From contig OW568862.1 of the NCBI GenBank assembly GCA_938743325.2, forward strand, positions 845,501-909,500: a stretch of DNA of 64,000 nt, written 5' to 3'. The notes beneath the pieces were generated by a model, which was not told where the DNA came from, searched no databases, and saw only the letters and a list, made by a program, of their open reading frames with translations. The position numbers and the translations under genes were made by a program. Shown here piece by piece: positions 1 to 11,200 of this stretch. Position 1 is the stretch's first letter, and each line of letters begins with the position of its first letter. The DNA is from Pycnococcus provasolii. Taxonomy: Eukaryota > Chlorophyta > Pseudoscourfieldiophyceae > Pseudoscourfieldiales > Pycnococcaceae.

Positions 1-494
1 GCCACCTGGTGGTGCCTGGGCTGGGGGGCGAGAACGGTGTATGTAGTCGGTAGGAACAAGGGTAACAATAAGAGAGGGGTGAGAAGTGAACACCTATAGA
101 GAACTACTGAATTGGCAACAAACACTTGCTGAGGACACTTATTACGAGGAGACAAACGAAACGAACGCCTTACATAACGTTACAGTACACGATACAGTAC
201 CTGTAAAGCTAGTTCTTCGATAGTGGGCACCCAAGGCTTGCCATGCCATATTGCAAGGCCATGCCATATTGCAAGGTCATGCAAGGCCATGCCATGCGTG
301 TGTTCGCCCCTCCATGGCCCTAGCTAGGTGGGGATCCCGTCAAGGCCGTCCTTCGCTCGCGACCCTTACTTTCAGAAGAGAGTTGACCAGGGGGTCCGGG
401 GATTCCGGCCTTTCTGCGAGGTCTTCGAAGCCAGCAGGTCCACGTTCTCCCCACCTGCCACACTACCCGTAGGAAGGCCATAGTTATACCAACA
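1..494. other. Intergenic region upstream of the first coiled-coil gene
   Basis: No reading frame here looks coding. The stretch holds the presumed promoter and 5' leader of the gene starting at 495, and a short direct repeat at 236-296. The long minus-strand open frame at 372-1730 is antisense to the coiled-coil gene and is not counted as a gene. Confidence 0.6.
236..296. repeat. Short direct repeat, 18-bp unit
   Basis: The unit CCATGCCATATTGCAAGG occurs at 241-258 and 259-276, followed by a degenerate third copy with the inner segment shortened. It lies in the presumed 5' flank of the first gene. No function is assigned. Confidence 0.8.
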
Positions 495-3400
495 ATGGCC
501 GCACCTCAACAAGGCGCCTCCACCGGCCACGTATCGCCGCGACTCCCGCCGTTCCCAAGCACGAACCACGGACCGCTCGTTGGGCCAAACTTGACGGAAA
601 GGCCGTGGACGGCGGACACGGGTGGACCCGCAAGTGGTGCATCCCAATTGGTAAGTCAAAGACCGCACTCGCAGCAGCGACCAGGCACGAGCGGGGGAAT
701 CGCCAACCCGCCGCTCAGTGCACGCACACTCAACTCCGCGGCGGGCATCTCGCACCCAAGAGCGAGGTATCTCAAGGAACTGCCGCGAGATAGCAAGCCG
801 AGCATAAACGATAGGACAGGAAACGCGGCAGCGCTCCTCTCGCCGCGCGACTTTGCAAGCGGGTACGCCGCGACTGCAAGCCCAACCAGACTTGGAACGC
901 CTCGAGGACCTGCACGCGATGCCATTGCCAAAATAAGGAACAGCTCCGCGAGGGGAGGGGCGGACGATGCGTGGGCTGAACTGCCGGAGCTCGCAAACGC
1001 GGGTCTGGACCAGGCTGCGGTCGCAAGGCTGCAGAGACTTATGTACGTTCACACGGTGGGTTTCCACGAGAGCGTCGCAGAGATGTGCTCGCGCGTTCCA
1101 GAGCGCCGGCGCGTGCTGTCGCACGTCTGGAAGCTCTTCCTTCGCATATGGAGCGACCAGCTGGAAACATTCTTCCACAGCGACATCACGTCCTTGGCGG
1201 AAGAACACGACGCGCTCGCCACGGAGCGAGCGGAGCACCTCTCCGCACTCGAGACGGCGCAGAACGGTATTCACCTGCTCGTCAGAGAGCGGCTTGACAC
1301 TGTCGTTCGCGAACGCACGACGCGACGCCAACTCGAGACGCTCGAGACGCAGGTGGAGGTGGCGCGCGCCGAGGCGAAGTCGGCCTGGTCGATTGTTGGC
1401 TTCGAGCGAAAGCGAGTCGAGCAGGAGCAGAAGAAGCAGGGAATCCTCGTCGAGCTCGAGAGGCGACTCGTCAGCGCCGAGCGTCGAGCGAAGGAGTTCG
1501 AGAAGGAGCGAGACGATGCGCGCGATGCGCACAAGGCTTCGGAGGATCACGTGAAAGAACTCAGGCACAAGCTTGGCCAGGTGCCGAAGCTGCGCGAGCA
1601 CATGGCCAAGGTTGAGACGGAACTCGAGCAAGTTCGCCTCAACAATGCTAAGGAGAGGCAGATGCTTATGGAGGAGCTGGAGATAGCGCGAGAGAACGAG
1701 GAGAAGTATAAAAAGGAGGCTGAATCGCACTCATTCGCCAAGGTACTGCTTCACGGACAGGTTGAGGCGAAGCAGGAACAGGTGAATGATCTGCGTGACG
1801 CGAACCTCAAGCGGCAGCATGCGGAGGAGATGGCGAAAATTGCGCAAACGAAGCACGACAACGAAATGCGAGAGCACATAGCAAAGTACAAGGTGGTCTA
1901 TGAGGAGCGCGATCGCCTTGAAGAGCTCCTTGAGAAGAAACGTGAGAAGAAGCGCAATTGGAAGTCCAAGGCGCAGGCCATGGAGGCACGATCGAGCAAG
2001 CTTACGGAGGATCTCGTAGCCGCACAGGAAGCGGCGGTTGCTCGAGAAAGCGAGGTTCTCAACGAGGCAGGTCGCCGCGAGCGAATCATACGCGACGAGG
2101 CGTCACGTGTCGAGGCATCCTTAATTGAGAACATTGACAGTCTTCAGGTGGAATTCGAGAAGGCTCGCCGGGATCGTGATGCGGAGGCCACGGCATACAA
2201 GGACGAGATTGCTCAGAAGGAACTGGAAATCAAGCGTATCCTCGACGACCAGCACTTCAAGCTTGCGGCTGCGCGCGCAGCCGCGACTGCCGAGGCGTCC
2301 GCAATCGGAGACGCCGAGTCCAACAACCTCCGCGAGCGTTTTGAGTCGGAATCTGCCGTGATGACAGCACGACTTCGCCGCGTTAGCGACGAGCTTGCCG
2401 ACGCCCTGTCGGTGAAGGGAGAATACGAGGGACGCGTGCTTCGCGCGGAGGAGGACGTTGCGGCAATGACAGAATTACTCGCTCAGGCGGAGCGGGATAG
2501 AGATGAGGCCAGGGCGGAGGTCAACGCGCTTGCAGAATCTTCCGCAGCCACGTTGGAGCAAACCCAGCAATCTTTGAACGAAGTTTCTGCACAGCGCGAC
2601 GCGCTTACCGCAAGACTTGGCGCGTTGGAAGAGGAAGCTGACGTTCGCAAGAGACAGCTCGACGATATGACAAAGTCATACGAAGACCTCCTTGCTGAAC
2701 ATAAGGACATTCGCGGCTCGACGCTCACCCAGATCACAGATCTCGAGGCACAGGTCACAAAGCTGACAGCGGAGGTTGAACAACGTGACCGAATGGCTGA
2801 ATACGCCGTTCAAGAACTGGACACCGCGAGGAAGCAGCACGAGGTTATTGTGTACGAGCGCGACGTTGCCTACCAAAGGATGAACGAAGCGAGGGATGAG
2901 CTCGCCGGGCGCGACGAGACCATTGCCTCCCTGCGCTCGACGATTGCTTCACTACAGCAGGAGCTGCACGACAGTCAAGCAACCGTGGACAATTTGAGGG
3001 CTGAAATTGAAAGCCTGAAGCGCCAGCTGTCGACCATGAATGATTCGAACGAGGCGCATCAGACGAGAATCCGCGAGTTGGAGATCGCTCGCTCCGAGCT
3101 GCAGGAAGAGCTCGAAAGCTCGAGGGCAGAAGCGAAGGCGGCGGCAAAGGAGGCGGCGGATCGAATTGAGGAGCTCGAAACACAGTTGGCCGAAGTGCGC
3201 GAAAAGCTTGCCGGGGAAATGCAAGATCACGAGTCGACCAAGCAACGCGTCGCCGAGCTCGAGGAGCAGCTCGATAGCATCATGAAGGCACAGCAAGCTG
3301 AGCTAGATGGAATGGCACAGAAGCAGCAAGATTCAGATGACGCGGCACGCCTTGCTGCTGAGGAGGCGGAGCAAAAGTTGAAGGAGCTCAAGGATGCAAG

Positions 3401-6365
3401 CGAGGCGAGCGCGGAGGACCGCAGGCAAGCTGAGGAGGAATATGCGCAGCTACTCAAGTTGAGAGAGGATGCCGAGCAGCGTGCAAGAGATGCAGCTGCG
3501 AAGTCAGCCGAAGAATTGGAGAAGGAGAAGGCCAGCAAGGCGCGCAACCGCTTCTCAGCGGCCGCAAAGCTCTCAGGGCAGCAGGCTATGGCTGCGAAGG
3601 CAGAACTGGCGATGAATTTCCAGGACGCGATGCGCAAGATGGAGAAGCAGAAGGCGGAGATGAAGCGCCTTGCGATGGAAGCAGAAGAGCGCGAGAGGTA
3701 TAAGAACATGTTTGCGCAATTGCAGGAGAAGATCATGCCATCGATGAAGAAAATGTCCGGTGAATTCAAGATGAAAACCGAGAATCATCTCATTGGGGTT
3801 GCAGAACAGGTGGAGAGAGTTCTTCGGAAGTCGGACAAGTTGATGGAGATTATCAAGATTCGCGACGAGCGAATCAAAGAGCTTGAGGACTCGGCTGGGC
3901 AAACGGGCAATAAGCTGAGCGTGACAAAGGAATTGGTTGCTTCGCAGGCGACACGCATTGAGGAATTGCAGGATGAGTACGCTGAATTGAAGAGACTTTC
4001 AGACAGCCTCGCCCTTGAGCTCGAGAAGATGAAATCAATGATGGATGAGCGCGAATTCGCGGATGCCGGCACAGATCCTCACATGGATGTGGCGGAGGTG
4101 CGTTCAATGGCGTCGGCAGACTCGCAGACGGATGCGATGGAACCTGAGGTGATCGAGAAGATTGTCGAGGTGGAAAAGCAGGTGGAGGTGGAAAAGCCAG
4201 TATACGTGGAGACCGTGATCGAGAAGGAGGTGGAGAAGATTGTCGAGGTTCCTGTGGAGGTGGAGGTGGAGAAGATTGTCGAGGTTCCTGTGGAGGTGGA
4301 GAAGATTGTCGAGGTGGAGAAGATCGTCGAGGTGCCAGCACATGCCGAGCAGGTGGTTGTTGAAAAGATTGTCGAGGTGGAAAAGATCGTGGAAAAGCCA
4401 GTGCAGGTGGAAAAGATCGTGGAGGTGGAAAAGATTGTCGAGGTGGAAAAGCCGGTGGAGGTGGAAAAGATCGTCATGGTGGAGGTGGAGAAGGTGGTTG
4501 AAAAGGAGGTGGAGAAGATCGTCGAGGTGCCTATCGAGGACGAGGCTTTGAAGGAGGAATTGGTGAGTGCGCAGAGGCAGGTTGGCGAAACGCGCGAGGC
4601 TCTGTCTAAGGCAAAGAATGAACTCGATGAGACGCTCTCAAATCAGAGCATGCGCGAGCAGGAGCTTGCGCTGGAGCAGCAGAGTCACACTCGCACTCGC
4701 GATGAGTTCCTTCGCGCTAAGAAGGCTCACGAGCAGTCGATGGAAAAGTACAAAGGTCTATCTTCGGAGCTCGAGCACAAACTCCAAAACATTTTACGGG
4801 AGCTCGCGGATAAGACACGCCTGCTCGAGCGCACGCGTCGTGACTGGCAAGAACTTTCGGAGCGTACCGCGAAGAGTCTGCGAAATGAACACATTGACAT
4901 GCGCGTGTTCGTGATGGATACCTTATCACAATTCCAAGGAAGGTACGAGGGCGAGATGCGGGAGCTGATCTCCCGCTCGGAGGGTGATCGCCGCGAGCAC
5001 GTGGCTGCACGTATGCGCCACGAGCAAGAGATGAAAGATAATCAGGATCGCATTGACGAGCTGCTGAGCAAGCAGTCGGAGCTTGAGGGCGCAATGCAAC
5101 AGAGGGAGCGGACTGAGGAGATGGAGAAGCGGAAGGCGACTTGGTTCGTCACCGTCGGCAAGAACAAGCCGAAGACGGCAGTCAGGTACACGCTTGTCAC
5201 CATTCGGCGGCTCATCGGAAATATCTATATTGAAAAGGTCAAGGCAGATCTTCAAGACTTTGCAGACGGCACGGAATTGCAGGAAATGAACGAATTTGTC
5301 TACGACTACTTCCTCTTCCATTTCGGGGTAAAGCGCGTTGCCGAAGAGCAGCTATACTTCCTTCTCGAATTTCTGCGCAAGCATCGCGACGAGGACATGC
5401 GTATTCGGACGTTCGAGTACCTGCTCGGCTTTAATGACGAAAAGACGCTGCCGGCGGATCTCAGTGCATTCGCGAGCTGCTGCGTTTCAGCATTACATCG
5501 GCACACGCGCGGTCCACTGCTAGACGACCTCTCCGACGGTACGTGCAACATTACCGTCGATGAAGCAACCAAAGTTATCGACGAGATCTTCGCGGGATCG
5601 GAGTCCGCACTCAATATGTGCACATTAGCTGTGATGGAGTGTGTCAACGAAGTCACGGGAGAGGTAAGCTGGGACGTGGTTCTGAGCGAGCTGCTTAGCA
5701 CCTACGAGCGGCAGGCTAACGAAGAGTCGGAGGAGCACAAGCGCTTTTTTAAGGCGGGCGACTCGAATGGCGACGGCATGCTTTCTTTCGACGAATTCAA
5801 GTCCATCGCGCAGAAGGTGCTAGCGAGAACCAACCCTGAGGTGAACGATCGCCAGGTGGCGACGGAGGCTCGGCGAGCATTCCGCAGTGCACTCAAGGGA
5901 GCCGAGGGCTCCAGCCTTACTCCTGAACTCTTTGCCTCCACGTGTCGCAAGAACGGGTGGCTTACGATCGCACCTCGCACTCCAGTTGCGCTTGACGCGT
6001 CAATACAGAATTTCGACGAGACTTCATTCCTAGTTGAGGCGTACAAGGCTCTGAAGAAAGATCTCACGTCGACGATCGAGGCGATGGAGGCGGAGGCTCA
6101 GAAGTCAACGAACAAACGCCGCCTCATGGAGGAAGCGGAACATTTGCGAAAGCAAGAGTCTTCGCTTGAGCAGGAAATTGCGGCGGCACAGGCGGACAAC
6201 CCGGATGCAGGTGTCGAGGCGAGGCACAAGACGGCTGCCTGGGGTCTCCTTCGCCGTCTTCTGCTGGCGTGGTCATCGCAGGTGGAGCGCGCTGAGGTGA
6301 CAACACGGGAGGAGGCGATCAGCACGCTCGGTTCGGCTGCGTACAATACCGTGCTAAACGCATAG
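495..6365 (+). CDS. Large coiled-coil protein with TSNAXIP1-like N-terminus, KIVEVP repeats and an EF-hand
   Basis: 1956 aa, starting at an ATG. Residues 1-150 are disordered (Pro/Ser/Arg). Residues about 165-290 resemble the TSNAXIP1 N-terminal domain, with a helix pattern like MYVHTVGFHESVAEMCSR followed by VWKLFLRIW. Heptad-rich coiled coil fills about 230-1210. Residues about 1217-1350 are a Val/Glu/Lys repeat built on VEKIVEV and KIVEVP. More coiled coil follows, then a globular end with one canonical EF-hand loop, DSNGDGMLSFDE, near residue 1756, and a final coiled coil. TSNAXIP1-type proteins are found in organisms with cilia, so a structural role in the flagellum or basal body is inferred, with possible calcium sensing. 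The domain match is by eye; the coiled coil, repeat and EF-hand are directly visible. No intron is needed. Confidence 0.8.
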   Translation: MAAPQQGASTGHVSPRLPPFPSTNHGPLVGPNLTERPWTADTGGPASGASQLVSQRPHSQQRPGTSGGIANPPLSARTLNSAAGISHPRARYLKELPRDSKPSINDRTGNAAALLSPRDFASGYAATASPTRLGTPRGPARDAIAKIRNSSARGGADDAWAELPELANAGLDQAAVARLQRLMYVHTVGFHESVAEMCSRVPERRRVLSHVWKLFLRIWSDQLETFFHSDITSLAEEHDALATERAEHLSALETAQNGIHLLVRERLDTVVRERTTRRQLETLETQVEVARAEAKSAWSIVGFERKRVEQEQKKQGILVELERRLVSAERRAKEFEKERDDARDAHKASEDHVKELRHKLGQVPKLREHMAKVETELEQVRLNNAKERQMLMEELEIARENEEKYKKEAESHSFAKVLLHGQVEAKQEQVNDLRDANLKRQHAEEMAKIAQTKHDNEMREHIAKYKVVYEERDRLEELLEKKREKKRNWKSKAQAMEARSSKLTEDLVAAQEAAVARESEVLNEAGRRERIIRDEASRVEASLIENIDSLQVEFEKARRDRDAEATAYKDEIAQKELEIKRILDDQHFKLAAARAAATAEASAIGDAESNNLRERFESESAVMTARLRRVSDELADALSVKGEYEGRVLRAEEDVAAMTELLAQAERDRDEARAEVNALAESSAATLEQTQQSLNEVSAQRDALTARLGALEEEADVRKRQLDDMTKSYEDLLAEHKDIRGSTLTQITDLEAQVTKLTAEVEQRDRMAEYAVQELDTARKQHEVIVYERDVAYQRMNEARDELAGRDETIASLRSTIASLQQELHDSQATVDNLRAEIESLKRQLSTMNDSNEAHQTRIRELEIARSELQEELESSRAEAKAAAKEAADRIEELETQLAEVREKLAGEMQDHESTKQRVAELEEQLDSIMKAQQAELDGMAQKQQDSDDAARLAAEEAEQKLKELKDASEASAEDRRQAEEEYAQLLKLREDAEQRARDAAAKSAEELEKEKASKARNRFSAAAKLSGQQAMAAKAELAMNFQDAMRKMEKQKAEMKRLAMEAEERERYKNMFAQLQEKIMPSMKKMSGEFKMKTENHLIGVAEQVERVLRKSDKLMEIIKIRDERIKELEDSAGQTGNKLSVTKELVASQATRIEELQDEYAELKRLSDSLALELEKMKSMMDEREFADAGTDPHMDVAEVRSMASADSQTDAMEPEVIEKIVEVEKQVEVEKPVYVETVIEKEVEKIVEVPVEVEVEKIVEVPVEVEKIVEVEKIVEVPAHAEQVVVEKIVEVEKIVEKPVQVEKIVEVEKIVEVEKPVEVEKIVMVEVEKVVEKEVEKIVEVPIEDEALKEELVSAQRQVGETREALSKAKNELDETLSNQSMREQELALEQQSHTRTRDEFLRAKKAHEQSMEKYKGLSSELEHKLQNILRELADKTRLLERTRRDWQELSERTAKSLRNEHIDMRVFVMDTLSQFQGRYEGEMRELISRSEGDRREHVAARMRHEQEMKDNQDRIDELLSKQSELEGAMQQRERTEEMEKRKATWFVTVGKNKPKTAVRYTLVTIRRLIGNIYIEKVKADLQDFADGTELQEMNEFVYDYFLFHFGVKRVAEEQLYFLLEFLRKHRDEDMRIRTFEYLLGFNDEKTLPADLSAFASCCVSALHRHTRGPLLDDLSDGTCNITVDEATKVIDEIFAGSESALNMCTLAVMECVNEVTGEVSWDVVLSELLSTYERQANEESEEHKRFFKAGDSNGDGMLSFDEFKSIAQKVLARTNPEVNDRQVATEARRAFRSALKGAEGSSLTPELFASTCRKNGWLTIAPRTPVALDASIQNFDETSFLVEAYKALKKDLTSTIEAMEAEAQKSTNKRRLMEEAEHLRKQESSLEQEIAAAQADNPDAGVEARHKTAAWGLLRRLLLAWSSQVERAEVTTREEAISTLGSAAYNTVLNA
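4147..4545 (+). repeat. In-frame repeat coding for VEKIVEV / KIVEVP units
   Basis: About 130 codons of irregular GTGGAGAAGATTGTCGAG-type units, with inserts reading VPVE, KPVE or PAHAEQ. The alternation of Val with Glu/Lys, and occasional Pro, resembles articulin/alveolin-type cytoskeletal repeats. The antisense strand is also open here in several frames, a by-product of the codon pattern. Confidence 0.85.
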
Positions 6366-6752
6366 AGCTACCAGAGGCCAGAGGTCGTCGACCGCCAGAG
6401 GCGTACTGTACCGATCACGAGTACACTTCTGTACTGTAAAACACACAAAGGAATTTTCTTTCCAAGAAAGACCTGTTTACCATCGTAGTAGGTATCATAT
6501 GATTATCGGCGCAGACTAAGGTTAGATAAACTTTGCCTTGGGAAATGGACGGGGCGCGTGCGGGGCGAGAACGCCAAACCCCGAACCACTTTTATGCCCC
6601 CCCCCCCCCCCCCCCCCCCTTTCTCCCCCTATTTGATTCCACGGCGGCGGCGGCGGCGGCGGCGGCGGAGAACACGGCTCTTGACGTTGGCGTTATTGTC
6701 GTGGTTGGTTGTTTTGCACTGTTTGGGGTTACAATAGTACCAAACATATAAT
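6366..6752. other. Short intergenic region with homopolymer C run and CGG repeat
   Basis: Between two plus-strand genes. It contains a run of 23 C (6597-6619) and a (CGG)9 tract (6642-6669), about 85 bp upstream of the next ATG. An open frame across these tracts (6533-6751) codes only proline and alanine runs from a non-ATG start and is not supported as a gene. Confidence 0.7.
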
Positions 6753-7322
6753 ATGTCCGATGCATATAAGCCGTTTCACACGTCGTCGCGCCTCGCGGAA
6801 ATCAGCCGCGCGCTTAATAAGAAGTCAGCTTCTGGGGATCTTGTGGCGTCGTCCAATGCCACCCTCGGAAGCCGTCACGCTTCGAAACCCGCGGGTCACG
6901 CTTCGTACTCCCAAGCAGACATCAACGGTGCAGCGGGAATTCATGGCGTCGATGCTGCGGCGCAACTGCTTACATCGTCGGCATTTGAAAAGCTGTGGCG
7001 TGACGCGTGCGTCAACGTGTACGGCCCAACGATAGAACAGGACCTGGGCAAGGCGGCTGTGTGGGAAAGGTCCGCGCAGGCGCAGTACAACACAAGAGAA
7101 GTAACGGGAGCATCGCGCGACGCCAACTGGCACGACGAGGTGGAGAGCGCACTCTCTCGAAACGGGGGCGACGCAGAGGATGCCGCGGCACTTTCGTCTG
7201 TACTTGGGAAGTCATGGGACGATGATGTGAAGCGTTTGTTCGTTGCACGAGATGACAACGTCTCTGAGCAGAGCAAGCTTGAGGGTGCGACCACACATAC
7301 GCGGAAGAAGAGGACAAGGTGA
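6753..7322 (+). CDS. Small unrecognised protein, 189 aa
   Basis: ATG start, 189 aa, single exon. No signal peptide, membrane segment or known motif is visible. The middle (about residues 70-155) is the most protein-like part, with a predicted-helical stretch around SSAFEKLWRDACVNVYGPTI and an acidic segment around NGGDAEDAAALSSVLGKSWD. The tail is basic (HTRKKRTR) and could be a nuclear localisation signal. It lies about 390 bp downstream of the coiled-coil gene on the same strand. Support is the ATG-initiated open frame and normal amino-acid composition; family unknown. Confidence 0.6.
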   Translation: MSDAYKPFHTSSRLAEISRALNKKSASGDLVASSNATLGSRHASKPAGHASYSQADINGAAGIHGVDAAAQLLTSSAFEKLWRDACVNVYGPTIEQDLGKAAVWERSAQAQYNTREVTGASRDANWHDEVESALSRNGGDAEDAAALSSVLGKSWDDDVKRLFVARDDNVSEQSKLEGATTHTRKKRTR

Positions 7323-8234
7323 AGAGATTTTATGTGTATTACTGTAACATAGAAAGGAAATCAAAACGCCGCGCCGCAAAGCAAAGCAAAGCAAACAAGG
7401 CAAACAAACATAAAACGCTCACTACACTATCGCATGACACCGTAACGGTGAACACGTTCGACAGAAATTTGTTGTTCTGTGCGGTTCTAATTGAGGCGCT
7501 CGCTCAGGCACGGGTTGACGCGAAGACACTCCACATACTCGCAAGCATGTGTGATAACTGCCTTTACGTCTGCCATTGAGCGCTGTACCTCGAACCACCT
7601 GAAATGTTTTTCTTGCACGCAATTGACTCGATCGCTGCTCGCGTGGTGTGCTGCTAGACAAGAACGTGACGACGAGCGAACCGCGCGAGGGAAGCCCAAG
7701 CTGGTTTGCTCATGTTGTCGCACGTTCAGGTCGTCGCGTGTATGCAAGGTCGGAGCGCGAGATCTTAAGGGAGCGCGCGTAAGTTCACCCTCTCGCCATG
7801 GCGAGAGGATGAAGGGACGAAGGGCAGACGGAGGGGGGGGGGGAGGGGGGGTCCTCGGCGGAGGGAAAAAGATGCTGCGTTCACAAGCGAATCCCCGAAT
7901 AACAACTGGGGCACCCTACCCCACACCATCTCCGCTCCCAACTCTTTTTCCTTTTTATGTAGTCCTATGTATGTACCACTATGTACGCGGTCTCAAAACT
8001 ACAGTATTCCCGTGGAGCGCGTGGGGATAAGAGTCGACCGTACAGCGTCTGTCAGATATTCAACTGCATTTATGAAATATTGTAATATTCTTTTACTATA
8101 GATTACGGTAGCACTATCTCGTAGGGAAAAACCGCGCTCAAACATTTAAGAAATAAATGAGCGACGCGTGCACGTGCGCATACCCTCTCAAAAAGTGTGA
8201 CTCGTTCCAGTGCGGACTGGAAGTAGCTGATTCG
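7323..8234. other. Intergenic region between convergent genes
   Basis: 912 bp with no supported gene. Open frames present, such as 7491-8030, start at non-ATG codons and read through a G-run at about 7830-7849. A perfect 20-bp palindrome, CCTCTCGCCATGGCGAGAGG, lies at 7789-7808. The right part is AT-rich and presumably holds the 3' end of the minus-strand gene. Confidence 0.6.
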
Positions 8235-11200
8235 TCAGGGCTCACCAGGCTCCTCGTTGCTCGACAGGGAAGTGTCCCGTTCCGCTGCGGGGGCCACGAA
8301 GGAAACCGACGGGTTTGAATTTCTTCGTGCACCCGTACCTTCGACCGGAGGCAAAGAACCGGTGGACGATCGAGAAAGAGATTTCCTCCTCGCATCATCC
8401 TCGCCATGAACAGAACCATCTGGAGTCCTGGTCCCCAAGGACGCGTACGACTTCGCGCGCTTAATTACCTTGTATTGCACGATAGCATTGCGAATGCGAT
8501 GAGTCACCATGTTCCACTGCCGACTAAAGGCTAAGAACTTCTGCCTCTCACGAACCTCCATTCCGCTCACCGGGCACGCTGTCGTGGCAACACGCATGAT
8601 GCTGTGCGTGCGATGGATGGAATATCCGAGCAAGCCCAACGAAATGTTTCGCCAGAAATCAGCCACACACTTCGCCATCTCGTGGAACATCACGAAGAAC
8701 GAAACGCATCTCTGCATCGAATCGAAGCGTGTTTCTTGAAGCACCATCGAACATCTCTCAACGTCCAGATCGCTCCACTGAACGATCGTCTCGCCTTCTA
8801 CTAAGGCTAGAATCCCCGATGCCAGATGGCGAGACGTTAGTCCAGAGAATGACTTCATATCCTCACGCATCTTCATCGCGTACGTGTGAATGTCGGTAAT
8901 GGCCTCAAACTTCTTGCCCTTGAGTCCGCTGAAGAAACCAACGAGAGACGCGGGACTGCGGCTCGTCTCTTTTACCATGTCAATTTCAGATGAAGCCTGT
9001 TGTGTGGTAGCTTTTTTCATCGAGTTCTTTTTTGAAGAGGAGCTGCGCGCCGCACTGCGTGCTTCCTGCACACGCTTTACTCGCACGTCCTGCTCTAACG
9101 CCTTCTCGCACAAATACAGCGGGCCACCGACAGTCCGCCTGTCGGGTAGAGCCACAGCATGCGCGCTGAGTGGCAGCTGAAAACGGTTGTGACCTACGGT
9201 CAGAGATTCGCAGGTTCCACCGAGGCTTTGGATCGAGCTTGCCTGGCTTAAGCTCAGGCAAGCTGAAGCCTCTGCGTTCGAGTGAGCAGCAATGCGACCA
9301 TCGGGACGCCCGACCGCCAGCAAGACGCCGCGGACAACTCGGTGAGTGTGCCGGTGTACAAGATGGTCCCATGGGTTTCCGCTGTACACGTGGATGCTCG
9401 CGGCACTATACGCCACCGCAAACAGCTTCGACAGGTACGCCTCGACGCTCTGTGCCACCCAGGGAATATCGCCAATCACCACGCTGCGGCCACCTGCTAG
9501 CCGGTGCAGCAGCGGCCGGCCCTCGAATACACGAAGCAGCAGCACACTCCATTGCGCACAGAAGAGGTATATAATAGCATCGACAAAGAGCGACACGCGA
9601 TACACGGCACCGCCGTGTTGAGAACCAGGCTCAAACACCTGAGGGACGTTAGCGAGCACACCCGTTACCAAGGGCTTGCCCCATGTCACGGTGATGATGA
9701 TGTATGCCGCGCAGATCAACCAGCTCTTGGGTGACTCGAGCACGTGCTTTGCCCAAGCTGCCCCCTTCCCACGCAATGCCTTTTCCACGACGTTGTTGCC
9801 ACCATCGCCGCTTCCGGTAATCTGGGAGATAGCGACAATATTTGCTTTGTTCGAGGCATACAAGTTCGAAATGTCGCGCGCCGAGTGTGACGCCCCAAGA
9901 ACAGTTCGTAGCTCCTGCCCAAGCTTGTGCACCTGATTCGTCCCCAACGACGCCAATTCCCCGTCCTCGTCATTAGGTGGGCGAGTAAAGTACATAAGAT
10001 TCAGAAGAATCTCGGTGAGGACCTGGTGTATCGCTGCGACGGTCAGAGAGCATGGCTCAGCAAAGCGCAGGCCTGCGTGCGAGGTGAAGATGCGGCTTGC
10101 AAACTCAATGTCTTGCCAATCCTCGCCGCAATTTTTACTCCGAAGCTGACGACCAACTTCGGTATCCCAATCGCTTGTAATCGCAAAGACGTGCTTCGTA
10201 TAATTTGGCATGAGCTTCGCCACCGCGAGACTCGGGAAGGTGCCCCCGCTGTGAGTTACGATGAGCACAACCGCGTCAGCAATATTCCATGTCGCCTCCT
10301 GCGGGCAAGTGGATCCAAGTCCCAGAGTTGGTATCGATTGGCCAAGCATTCCCAGCAGTTTGTTGGCGGAAATGCTCCTAATGGACAGCTGAGGGTACAC
10401 GTATGACAGATCAGACTGGAATTGCTCCGCAAGCCACAGGCTCACCTCGCAGCCTGTAATAATCACGTCAACAGTATTTCTCGCACGGAATACATCGGCT
10501 CGGTCATCATCACTAGACACGCTCGACTTTCCAATAATGCGTGTGGTCAGCGCCTTTCGAAGCGTCCACATACTCATGCTATTCAGTGACGAAGAATCCT
10601 CAAAATCACTGCGAATCGTCTTCAAAACGTACGGCAGGTCTCTGATATCCTTAGCCACAAGATCGCGCCTATCCATTTGACTGGCGATTGGCAGTGGGGT
10701 GATGAGAGGATTGTCCTCGAGAGGCAGCATGCGTTTGCTGAGTGCCCCGAACTTCAAGAGCTCCTCTTCCTGCAGGAGCATGCGGACACCCTCAAGGGGG
10801 GTGTGCACCTTAAGTGCGTGATTAATGCGTGAAACACTAGGAAGTCGATTCGCATCGGCGCTAAAGTCAAGCAAGCACACCTCTCCACCAGTGTCGTCCA
10901 GATCCAACCGACGGGCAATCAAATTACCCCACGCTTCTGATGGGTGACGATCAGAAGAGATGGGAACGATAGGCTCGTCGCCGAGTCCGAGAGCCGCCTT
11001 CGTTGCTGCGAGCTCGCTGCCCCAAAGCACCATACCCAGCCTCGGATAAAACGCGATGGAAATCGTTTGACCTCGGCTCGCTAGAGCAACTTGCCGGTTC
11101 GCGTCGACGCTGCTCGAAACACACACTCCGAACGACCCGCGTGCATTTTTCATGAACATTCGCAGCGCCGTGAACAAGTCGTATTCGAAGAAAGCGTACA

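Noticed and set aside
372-1730. 452-codon minus frame antisense to the first coiled-coil gene
   Set aside because: Open because of the Glu/Lys/Ala codons of the coiled coil; no domain.
6533-6751. 72-codon plus frame with Pro and Ala runs
   Set aside because: Produced by the C-run and CGG microsatellite; non-ATG start.
7491-8030. 179-codon plus frame in the spacer after the small unknown gene
   Set aside because: No ATG at its start, reads a G-run as poly-Gly, and lacks coding composition.
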